The position numbers were made by a program, and so were the translations under genes. Positions 12,801 to 19,769 of a stretch of 35,000 nt of DNA are shown one piece after another. The stretch covers positions 1 to 35,000 of the forward strand of contig ADNK01000673.1 of assembly GCA_000320545.1 (NCBI GenBank). The letters run 5' to 3'. Origin of the DNA: Bigelowiella natans CCMP2755. Taxonomy: Eukaryota; Cercozoa; Chlorarachniophyceae. Below the pieces are notes generated by a model. The model did not search any database and was not told where the DNA came from. It saw only the letters and a program-made list of their open reading frames with translations. Numbering within the stretch: the first letter of the stretch is position 1; every line of letters begins with the position of its first letter.

Positions 12801-13402
12801 TAAATGTTGTACACAAACGAATACCTTTCTCCTGTGATTCTGTTGTAGATTGAAAAAGTGTTGAAAATCCGGCACTGCATTCTGTCATTTGATTGTGAAG
12901 GGGCAGGTTATTCGTCTTTTCAGATCCCGATTTATGCTATCTACTTACTCTAAGATTTCTGTCTTTGACTTGAATTTCTTTTTGCCATCATCGTTCAATT
13001 TACTTTCTTGCTTCTTGCACCCATTGAAAGCACTTATGTGTAGAATTTCCATCCCTAGAATGTGCACATTGCAAATTGTTCTGAGAATTTGTATGGGCGT
13101 CGCGAACTGGTATTTCCTACCATTGTTTTTGAACGATTGAAGCACTTTTGCCTTTAGATCTCTGATGTGGTCACTGACGTGTGCGCTAATTGCCACATGA
13201 AACCTTTTAATTGACGAATCAACAATTGAATCAAAGCACTTATGAGCGGAAATGAATCGCACTGATTTTCGTTGAGTGGGAAAATGTGGCATCTAATATC
13301 CAAATCGTCAGCTGCGCCTGCCCCTTTTGTGAGGTCTTGGATGGTTTGACGTGCTGAGAACGAGCCGAAACGCACTTCCTCAACGGCAACACCATCCGCC
13401 AT
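3894..13402 (-). CDS. Multi-exon MCTP-like membrane protein with C2-like segment and C-terminal CRAL-TRIO (SEC14) domain
   Basis: Expected role: membrane tethering with lipid binding or transfer, by analogy with MCTP and SEC14 families (inference). First exons with matching GT-AG phases: 13402-13263, 13203-12949, 12881-12825, 12752-12671, 12613-12549, 12479-12383, 12328-12222, 12163-11933, 11869-11794, 11739-11667. Last exons: 5322-5176, 5125-4880, 4807-4672, 4615-4540, 4460-4014, 3963-3894 (stop TGA). The middle, 5323-11666, is coding but its exon edges are unsure. A DEP-like helical segment is near 12222-12480, a C2-like end with IYDGWFKLQTPDL near 7200-7270, MCTP-like membrane segment 1 near 6585-6760 and segment 2 near 5700-5950. 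CRAL-TRIO spans about 5000-4014: GRPVYYSRTG, then HIVVIDLAGYSMSHLSRDF, YIVNAPF and KITILGS. Most introns are only 50-80 bases. The start at 13402 is uncertain; an upstream exon (13425-13763) could be joined in phase. Confidence 0.7.
4014..5125 (-). other. CRAL-TRIO (SEC14-like) lipid-binding domain, five exons with the last
   Basis: Exons 5125-4880, 4807-4672, 4615-4540 and 4460-4014 join in phase and read as a complete SEC14-like fold. The N-terminal lobe holds an acidic linker, then DPDLYEMHMMEKMREKFAG and ETYLLQTVRGYRSYK. The core holds GCSKIGRPVYYSRTG, ELVKFGYSKYRGCYIRGQEE, VVIDLAGYSMSHLSRDF, YPESLEKLYIVNAPFVF and KKKITILGS, ending in IDPAEIPIWLGGGNE. The order and key residues match the family, which binds phosphatidylinositol, phosphatidylcholine or other lipids in a hydrophobic pocket. 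The ligand cannot be read from the sequence. Confidence 0.9.
5695..6760 (-). other. MCTP-like C-terminal membrane module (two hydrophobic segments)
   Basis: Segment 1 (about 6760-6585) reads ILMWKSFSTSMTATVLLVLS and continues hydrophobic through ALLIICMML. Segment 2 reads RLQSLMLWRDPVPSSIASFL, then, after a likely 68-base intron (donor GTACAAC, acceptor TTGTTAG), ILLGVIVCVLPMKMIFLGW. In MCTP proteins the two membrane hairpins are likewise preceded by W-x-x-P motifs and end in a PL(R)-(Y/V)xxLxWG-like stretch. The match is to pattern and order, recognised by eye, not by a profile search. Confidence 0.6.
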
Positions 13403-13424
13403 TGTTAAAAATGTGAGAGTCTTG

Positions 13425-13763
13425 TCAGAACGCCAAATCACCTGCATTTTTCACAATCCATGGTGCATTTGGAAGTCGCAGATGAGAGTCGGAGGTGAGC
13501 ACTACAAACAAACGAGTGTCCAAAATCCAACGACAACGAGGCGCAATGGGGGACTGCGACACGCTCTTGAAATCAAAGTTGGGCTTGGGTGGATTGTGAA
13601 CCACGATGAATGATGCTCCGTTGACACGTGGACATTTTGTTGTTGCAGTCGCTTTCCACCTAGCCATGATGTCCACCATGCTGCCCACATTTTCATGCAG
13701 ATTCCACAGGGCTGCGACAGATGGCCCACAACACAGCTCGGTCGAACCTGTGACAATTTTCAT
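13425..13763 (-). CDS. Hypothetical small frame upstream of the MCTP/SEC14 gene (possible extra 5' exon)
   Basis: An open frame of 112 codons beginning MKIVTGSTELCCGPSVAALW. It has no domain I recognise. A donor after its codon run ending VKNA (G|GTGATT at about 13435) could splice in phase 1 to an acceptor AG inside the first exon of the downstream gene (before TGCGTTTCGG, about 13378), giving a 66-base intron like its neighbours. It could therefore be the true first exon of that gene, a separate short gene, part of the LINE 3' flank, or chance. I favour the first option only weakly. Confidence 0.3.
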   Translation of the reverse strand: MKIVTGSTELCCGPSVAALWNLHENVGSMVDIMARWKATATTKCPRVNGASFIVVHNPPKPNFDFKSVSQSPIAPRCRWILDTRLFVVLTSDSHLRLPNAPWIVKNAGDLAF

Positions 13764-14466
13764 GTTTGAGCAAGCGTGAACTTTTGAAGGCGATTTGAAG
13801 CTTCAGGGAGCAGTGAGAAAGTCACTTCCTTCGTGTTCGCACGCAGCTGGGATTTTTCGCGTGCGTGTGGTCAGCGTGCGCGCACGCACTTGCGCACCAA
13901 AAACACTGCTGCAGCTCTGCACATTGTTTGCAACTCTCAGCAAACTTCTTGCATTTTTCGCAAAAACATCGTTTTTGGCCTTCGAAAACGTGACAACGAA
14001 ATGCAGGTTTTCACGGAAAGTGACACGTTTTTGGTCGTTTCTCGGTCAAAAATTGCATTTTGATCGACGCTCGGCCGAGCTGCAGATGTGTTCTGCATGT
14101 GATCACGTTCATCAATGTGAAGACGCGCTGCGCGCACGCGCACGCGCACGACCAGCCTTTTGCGCTGCAGCCAAACGTTGCCGGGTTTGTGTGAATGCTG
14201 TTGCAGAGTCGTCAGCACTGGCTAGAGCAGCCTAGCAGTGCTGGAGTGGCGCACTCAGGTGCCACATGGGTGGTGCGATGCTCGTTCAGCGTGCGCGCGT
14301 CAAGTGATTCAGCAATTGCTGGCACCCGCATCGTGTGCACTTTGCATGACCACGTCAGGATGACAAATGAAAAAGTTGCTCTTGTTCATCACACCTGTTC
14401 GACGCTTTGTGGTGAGCACTAGCTCGTTCATGTGTACGTGACGTGTGAGACGGATGTGATGAAGAA
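13764..14466 (-). other. 3' flank of the LINE; no clear gene
   Basis: This 700-base stretch follows the ORF2 stop on the minus strand and probably holds the element's 3' UTR. It contains GC-alternating tracts (cgcgcacgcgcacgcgcacg at about 14132-14151). I found no poly-A tail, terminal short repeat or obvious target-site duplication, so the element's 3' end is undefined. Confidence 0.4.
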
Positions 14467-17400
14467 TCAAATTTTTTCAATGGTCATCCTGATGTAGCTG
14501 TGCAATGCAGCGGCTACAGCGCTAATGTTGCATCTGTTGGTTTCTGCCACAATGTGTTTCATGCATTTGAAAGCGTCCTCATGCGACCGATGTTGCCGCG
14601 CACTGCGCGCAGCAGTTCTGGATTCAATTTCAGCCTTTGTCAACCGGTTCGTGTCGTCGTTGCGATTCATGATCGCGCGCATTTGATTGCGCAATCTGAT
14701 TTGTTCTCGACCATGTGTTGGACATTGCAGGAGATGATCCATGTCCTTCAGGATGCCACATGCATCGCACGTGGCATCTTCCTCTGTGCATTGTCCACGT
14801 GACAGCATGAATTTGCCAAGATTGCCGACACCACAGATGGCGCGCATCCATGATGTAGCAACACTTGGAAGTTTCAGTTTGATGCCGGTGATCGAAGATG
14901 ACGGGAGGAAACCAAGATTCTTGAGATGCACAGCGCGCAATGAATCATTGGACCATTCCTCTTCGAATTCGTTGAAAGCACAAGATTTCATCACCTTGTG
15001 ATGTTTTTTCAGTTCTTTTTTCAGCGCCTCTGTTGTCGCCAAAACGGTGGGCAATTCGTCACCTAACAAGTCGTCAGTGATCGATTTGAGCCGTCGAAAC
15101 AAGGATGCTTTGTTCCACGTGTGTGTGGGCACATCAATCCACGATGTGCCATCCAACATTTTTCGATTTTCAATGATGAAGCCATAACTGCTCCAATCAT
15201 TTATTCCCTCATGGATTTGAGGACCGCTGCCTGTGTCGATCCATGCGTTAGTGCGTAACCATGATTTAGCACACTGCACTTTAGTTTGATATCGGGGTGG
15301 CAACGTGCCAGTGAGGACGTGGGGGACGTCGTTGGAGATGGATCCAGGTAATCCCAATATACGTTTCAGGGTTTGGGATTCCATGGAATCCATCTGTTTT
15401 ATTCGTATGTTTCTTCGTGATCTCCATATTGGAGCAGCGTATCTGCTGGATGCAAGGAACCATGATTTGTAAAATTTCAGTCTGACGTTTAGCGGTACAA
15501 GGTGTCTGGAATAACACAACCTTAACAAAAACCTTCGCTTCTTTTGCAATCTCAGGTGAGAAGCAAGAGCATGTTTTTCAAAGGTTAATTTGTTGTCGAA
15601 GATTAGTCCGAGACATCTGCCGCTGTCGACTCTTTTTATTTTTCCTTGGAGATTGAGAGAGATGTTCCAGGAGGTTTGGTGTCGGTGGGCTTTATTTCTT
15701 TTGTCAATTATAAGGTACCCGCTCTTGTCCCCATTGAATCGCATCCGCCATTTCATGCACCAGTCCGTCATTTGGTTTAGGTCGGCCTGGATATCATCTT
15801 GCATTTTCCCCCATCGGTTTGGCGAAAACAATTTGTAGGGGGTAACGTCGTCACAGTATATTTGGAAATCTGTGTTGGTAATATGTTCGTAAATGTCGTA
15901 ATAGGTTATGAAAAGGAAACAGCTGAGAGATGATCCTTCGGGGACGCCGCTCCCAAGGTTCATGTGCTCAGAGAGAGTATTGCCAAATCTGAATCTGGCG
16001 GTACGATCTCTGAGCCAGTCGTCGATCCACAGCAATAGCGAGCCTCGTATTCCGTATTTGTCATGTAACTTGCGTATCATGCCGGAATGCCAGGCTTTTG
16101 GATAAGCTTTAGAGGCATCTGTAAACAACAGGATGGCTGCAAGCTTTTTGTTATATACTCCATCCTCGATTGACTGCGTCATCTTTGTGAGTGCAGTTTC
16201 GCAGGATCGATTTTTCATGAATGCATACTGATGTATGCTAATGTTTTTGGGGGGTATAGCTTCGCGGAGCCGTTGTTCTATTAGTTTGTCTTCTATTTTA
16301 GAAGCTATTTGTAGGAGAGAAATCGTTCTCCCGTTGAGAGGGGTGTTAAGTTCTTTGTTGGCCTTAGGGATGAGACAAAAAATGGCCGCCTTACGTGAGC
16401 CATCTCGGGTACCCCATCTATATGACATGTTGAATGTAGCTAACCACAGTTGATGGAGTTTCTTGCTTTTTTTCAACATGTTTAGGTGAACACCATCATC
16501 GCCAGGAGACTTGTACGGTGATGCTTTGTTGATCACGTTTCTTAGTTCATGCATAGAAAAATCTCTGTTGTATGAATTAACACTGTAGATCTTTTTGTCT
16601 TCATTTTTCCTGAAGGTATTTCTCCAGGCCTCAGTTTCAGCGTGAAAGGTTCGATTTTTCTTGTCTGACGGGTGTGGTTTGTAGATATGTTTCCATTTGG
16701 CAACACACACTTCACATTTTTTTTCTTCAGAGGTTTCGCCATCGAGTCCTCCGAATTTATCCCGCCCTCTGGATTTTTGGAATAATTTGTACAGCATTCT
16801 GGTATGATTCCCATTGTTGTATTTTTCGAAGCGAGACAAGAATAATTGCCATGCTTCGTACTGAAGGGTTTCGGTGGTTCGTTCAAGTTCGGCGTTGATT
16901 TCTTGGATCTTGGTTTCTAATAATTTTCTCTTCCGAAATTTCCTTTCGTGTTTCAAGGATCTAAATAATTTTTCTTGTTGATCTTTGATGGATTTATATT
17001 TTTTGTCGTTTTGGTATGGCTTGATTGGACTCCAACGTTGTCGTTTTTTTGGTGTGCAGCTATTAAAAGCTTTTCCGGTAAAGTCCCAGAACCAGCGTTC
17101 AAGCTTTTTTGCATCAGCCTCCGATTGAACGTTTAGTATGCGCTGGTGCAAGCGTTCGGTAATATTATTCAATTTTTCGTCAAATCGTTTTACATCGAAT
17201 TTGTCGATGTCATATATCATTGGTGAAGTCTGTTGATGGATTGCCACAGGTTTTCCAAAGTGGATACCGAAATGGTCACTTGTCGTGGTGTTGGCCATCT
17301 GATATTCTATTTGGTGTGCGAAGTTTGAGGAGCACAGCACATGATCAAGTGTGCTTGTGTTTCCTTTTCTGAAATATGTGGCTTCCCCAGGGTTGACCAT

Positions 17401-17961
17401 CATGATGTTGTTATCCGACAACCACTGGTGTAGGTATCTGCCACGTCTATCTTCTTGGTTTCGGACATCGTAGGTGGAGTGTTTAGCATTAGTGTCCCCC
17501 ACGATGATGTATTTTTTCCATTTCTGTTTCCGAATGATGTTCATTATGAAATCTAATCTCTCTTTCAGATGTGAGATGTTTTGGTGTGGCTGGAGGTACA
17601 CCATTATGACAGCATATTTTTCAATGCTGTGTATGAAAAAACTAATATCGTAATTGTTATCATCTATAGGTATATGAATTATATCTGTGTTCTTTTTTCT
17701 TAATCCAAAGCTCCCAGAGGAGCCGCTCGTCCGAATCACTTCGTATCCCGCTGGAGGATGCAGCCTCTCCGATTCTTTGAGGCGGCCTTCCCCAAACCAG
17801 GCGAGTTCGATGTTGTTGGTGGTTATCATTTCTTTTAACATATTATATCTTCTATTTATTCTTTGCCTGCCTTGTTCAGTTCCGTTTTTACTGCGTATGT
17901 TTTGGTAGTAGTAGGGGAGATTCAAATGATTAACCATATTTACGTGTCCTTCTGTTTTCAT
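14467..17961 (-). CDS. LINE ORF2: APE endonuclease, reverse transcriptase and CCHC zinc finger
   Basis: A frame of 1164 residues that nicks target DNA and copies element RNA into it (target-primed reverse transcription). Endonuclease residues seen: Asn21 (QNIRS), Glu58 (FGEGRL), Asp156 and Asn158 (VGDTNAKH), Asp206 (TLDHV) and Asp229-His230 (SDH), the usual catalytic set. Reverse transcriptase: GRTISLLQIASKIEDKLI near 544-561, first catalytic Asp615 in FTDASKAY, GVPEGSSLS at 672-680 (family consensus GVPQG) and YCDD at 702-705 (consensus FADD/YADD), so all three Asp are kept. C-terminal zinc finger C1065, C1068, H1076, C1080. No RNase H is recognised. Start: Met1 at 17961; Met9 at 17937 lies right at the ORF1 stop and may be the real start. 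Confidence 0.93.
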   Translation of the reverse strand: MKTEGHVNMVNHLNLPYYYQNIRSKNGTEQGRQRINRRYNMLKEMITTNNIELAWFGEGRLKESERLHPPAGYEVIRTSGSSGSFGLRKKNTDIIHIPIDDNNYDISFFIHSIEKYAVIMVYLQPHQNISHLKERLDFIMNIIRKQKWKKYIIVGDTNAKHSTYDVRNQEDRRGRYLHQWLSDNNIMMVNPGEATYFRKGNTSTLDHVLCSSNFAHQIEYQMANTTTSDHFGIHFGKPVAIHQQTSPMIYDIDKFDVKRFDEKLNNITERLHQRILNVQSEADAKKLERWFWDFTGKAFNSCTPKKRQRWSPIKPYQNDKKYKSIKDQQEKLFRSLKHERKFRKRKLLETKIQEINAELERTTETLQYEAWQLFLSRFEKYNNGNHTRMLYKLFQKSRGRDKFGGLDGETSEEKKCEVCVAKWKHIYKPHPSDKKNRTFHAETEAWRNTFRKNEDKKIYSVNSYNRDFSMHELRNVINKASPYKSPGDDGVHLNMLKKSKKLHQLWLATFNMSYRWGTRDGSRKAAIFCLIPKANKELNTPLNGRTISLLQIASKIEDKLIEQRLREAIPPKNISIHQYAFMKNRSCETALTKMTQSIEDGVYNKKLAAILLFTDASKAYPKAWHSGMIRKLHDKYGIRGSLLLWIDDWLRDRTARFRFGNTLSEHMNLGSGVPEGSSLSCFLFITYYDIYEHITNTDFQIYCDDVTPYKLFSPNRWGKMQDDIQADLNQMTDWCMKWRMRFNGDKSGYLIIDKRNKAHRHQTSWNISLNLQGKIKRVDSGRCLGLIFDNKLTFEKHALASHLRLQKKRRFLLRLCYSRHLVPLNVRLKFYKSWFLASSRYAAPIWRSRRNIRIKQMDSMESQTLKRILGLPGSISNDVPHVLTGTLPPRYQTKVQCAKSWLRTNAWIDTGSGPQIHEGINDWSSYGFIIENRKMLDGTSWIDVPTHTWNKASLFRRLKSITDDLLGDELPTVLATTEALKKELKKHHKVMKSCAFNEFEEEWSNDSLRAVHLKNLGFLPSSSITGIKLKLPSVATSWMRAICGVGNLGKFMLSRGQCTEEDATCDACGILKDMDHLLQCPTHGREQIRLRNQMRAIMNRNDDTNRLTKAEIESRTAARSARQHRSHEDAFKCMKHIVAETNRCNISAVAAALHSYIRMTIEKI

Positions 17962-19372
17962 ATGCCCTGAATCGTAGGTAGCTGCCCTGATATGTGATTT
18001 GTGAATTCAGCAGTTTGGTGGCCTCTTCATGCGAGTGCACAAACAGCTGAAGTAGAGGGCCCTTGCCGAGAGGTTCTATTGCTGCGACTTTTACATCGAT
18101 GTTGGTTTCGATTATCTGCTTGATGATTCCAATTCGTGTTGATTTTTCCTGCTCGTTAGGTCCCAGCCTTGGGCCTCTCAGAACTACAGAGTGCTTACTT
18201 GGCCTTGACTTAGCTGCTCTGACTGTGGTCACTAATCCAAAGAGTGAGGGAAGGAATGATCCTTGTCCTAACTGATGTTCGGTGTTAAGCAGATCCAGGT
18301 AAGCATCCATCTTAGATTCTCTGGAGCCTTTGAAGAACACTTTTAGGTGGGTTTTATTCCTAGATTTGAATTGGATTCCTTGAAAGTCCTTCCCATATTT
18401 CGCTTGGAAAGCTACGTGCATTTGGAATTCGTTCAATCCTAGTGCATCGATCAACTTTGGAGTTATTTTGGACAGGTTTTTCCCAATATCTGGAACATCT
18501 TTTTTTTCACTGGATGGGTTCAAATCCTCTACGTTCTTTCCGGCTAGGCATTTAGTCTCTTCTTCCTCGGTGTTAACTTCTGTCAGTGTGTCGCGGTTTT
18601 CATCCCTCGGATCTGCTGTGTTTGTTTCCTCACTTGTTGGTTCGTTGGCATGTTTTTTTTTGCCAGTGAGAACAGTGCGACATGGGTCGCCGGAGGCCAT
18701 AATGGCGCCCCCCGCTTGCAGCATGGCTTTTTTGTCAAGTTCCAATATGAGCACGTTCTGTTTATACTTCCGGTTGTATTTCCTTTGATTCCTGGCGTGA
18801 CTTTTTGGAACTTGCCAACTCTGGCTATTCTTTCGCTCAGCTAGTCTTTGTACTTCTGCTTCAGGATATTTATCTCGACCATGAGGTTCATCAGCGCGTG
18901 ATGAGGTTGTGACACTAGCGTAAGTTCTCGAGGTCCGTTGCATCGAGGAGGGTTGAGCTTCCATTGTGCCATTCTTCTGATGTTCCTTGATATAAGTCAG
19001 TTCTTCTTCAAGTTTCAGTAATTTGTTTTTAAGCCCAGCGTTTTCCTCCTGCATGTCTTTTTGATCTTGCTGCAATTGTTGTTGTTTCTCATCAACTAAC
19101 TGGACCATTGTGGTCAGCATTTCACACAATTTTTTCATTGTGTTCCACTGAGGAGTTTCTTTGCGTTCCATTGTTGCAGACAGTGTTGAAGTAACTTCGC
19201 GAAGGCATTGAGACAGATCATGACTTTTCCTATCAGAGCCACAGTCGTCATCATTGCATTCTGAATCGAGATCCAACGTTGCGTGTTGGTTCTTTTTGTG
19301 CTTTCTTCCCTTTTTGGGTGTCTGGTGCTTGTTGTTGCCACGCGCGCTGCGCGTGATCATCACGGTGGGCAA
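17930..19372 (-). CDS. LINE ORF1: coiled-coil, RRM-like RNA-binding protein
   Basis: A frame of 480 residues that would coat element RNA as a ribonucleoprotein. The N-terminus is basic (GRKHKKNQH). A Gln/Lys/Glu-rich coiled coil lies at about 85-135 (QLVDEKQQQLQQDQKDMQEE). A low-complexity middle follows. The C-terminal part contains an RRM-like pattern: HSVVLRGPRLGP, then STRIGIIKQIIETN, then IEPLGKGPLLQLFVHSHEEA. I see no gag-type CCHC knuckles, so it resembles the L1-type ORF1 plan rather than the knuckle type; that comparison is inference. It overlaps ORF2 by 32 bases in another frame. Confidence 0.85.
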   Translation of the reverse strand: MPTVMITRSARGNNKHQTPKKGRKHKKNQHATLDLDSECNDDDCGSDRKSHDLSQCLREVTSTLSATMERKETPQWNTMKKLCEMLTTMVQLVDEKQQQLQQDQKDMQEENAGLKNKLLKLEEELTYIKEHQKNGTMEAQPSSMQRTSRTYASVTTSSRADEPHGRDKYPEAEVQRLAERKNSQSWQVPKSHARNQRKYNRKYKQNVLILELDKKAMLQAGGAIMASGDPCRTVLTGKKKHANEPTSEETNTADPRDENRDTLTEVNTEEEETKCLAGKNVEDLNPSSEKKDVPDIGKNLSKITPKLIDALGLNEFQMHVAFQAKYGKDFQGIQFKSRNKTHLKVFFKGSRESKMDAYLDLLNTEHQLGQGSFLPSLFGLVTTVRAAKSRPSKHSVVLRGPRLGPNEQEKSTRIGIIKQIIETNIDVKVAAIEPLGKGPLLQLFVHSHEEATKLLNSQITYQGSYLRFRAYENRRTRKYG

Positions 19373-19769
19373 TATTTCACTTGTGCGCGGCTATGAGTCC
19401 GTTTGAAATAGCATTTTGTAGATGCAGCATTATTGTAGTACATGCGTACAACGGGCGCCTGCGACGTTGCAACAATGCCACGCTGTTTACAAAAGGACTA
19501 GACACGATATGCTGGTGGCGCATGACAATGACAGTGCGTATGCGAGCCATTCACGCACACACATGCACAGCATTTCTTTGCTGATTGTTGCATGGTTGCC
19601 ACACATGCTAGCATGCAATTCTGGCAATGAAAACATTTGAAAGCGAGTGGATGATCATTGCTGACTTGCGTGAGTATCACATCCTGACATCATTCTCTAG
19701 ATTCAGGCTGCAAATGAAAGAGCAGTGCCATCACCGATTGTGATTGTAGCTGCAACAGTGGACGGCTCC
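19373..19769. other. Gap between LINE ORF1 and the secreted-protein gene
   Basis: About 400 bases holding the LINE 5' UTR and the 3' UTR of the secreted-protein gene, whose stop is at 19770-19772. There are CA-rich and CTAGCATGC-type words (about 19606-19617) but no gene. No LINE promoter motif is recognisable. Confidence 0.4.

Larger units (their letters stand above)
14467..19372 (-). mobile_element. Non-LTR retrotransposon (LINE), both ORFs intact
   Basis: A two-ORF LINE on the minus strand: ORF1 (19372-17930, coiled coil plus RRM-like region) and ORF2 (17961-14467, APE-type endonuclease, reverse transcriptase, C-terminal zinc finger). Neither frame has a stop or frameshift, so the copy is coding-intact and could be young. 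It lies between the 3' end of the secreted-protein gene (stop at 19770) and the 5' end of the MCTP/SEC14 gene, in the same orientation as both. The element's true ends probably extend into 13764-14466 and 19373-19769, but I could not define them. No RNase H domain is evident. Clade assignment needs an RT tree. Confidence 0.93.

Noticed and set aside
12945-13292. ATG at 13292 as the start of the MCTP/SEC14 gene
   Set aside because: The frame from 13292 is open, but a 59-base GT-AG intron (13204-13262) joins exon 13402-13263 to 13203-12949 in exact phase, matching the gene's usual intron size. I therefore prefer 13402, without certainty.
14467-19372. Classification as an LTR retrotransposon
   Set aside because: There is no integrase, protease or long terminal repeat. 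The APE endonuclease upstream of the reverse transcriptase is diagnostic for a LINE.
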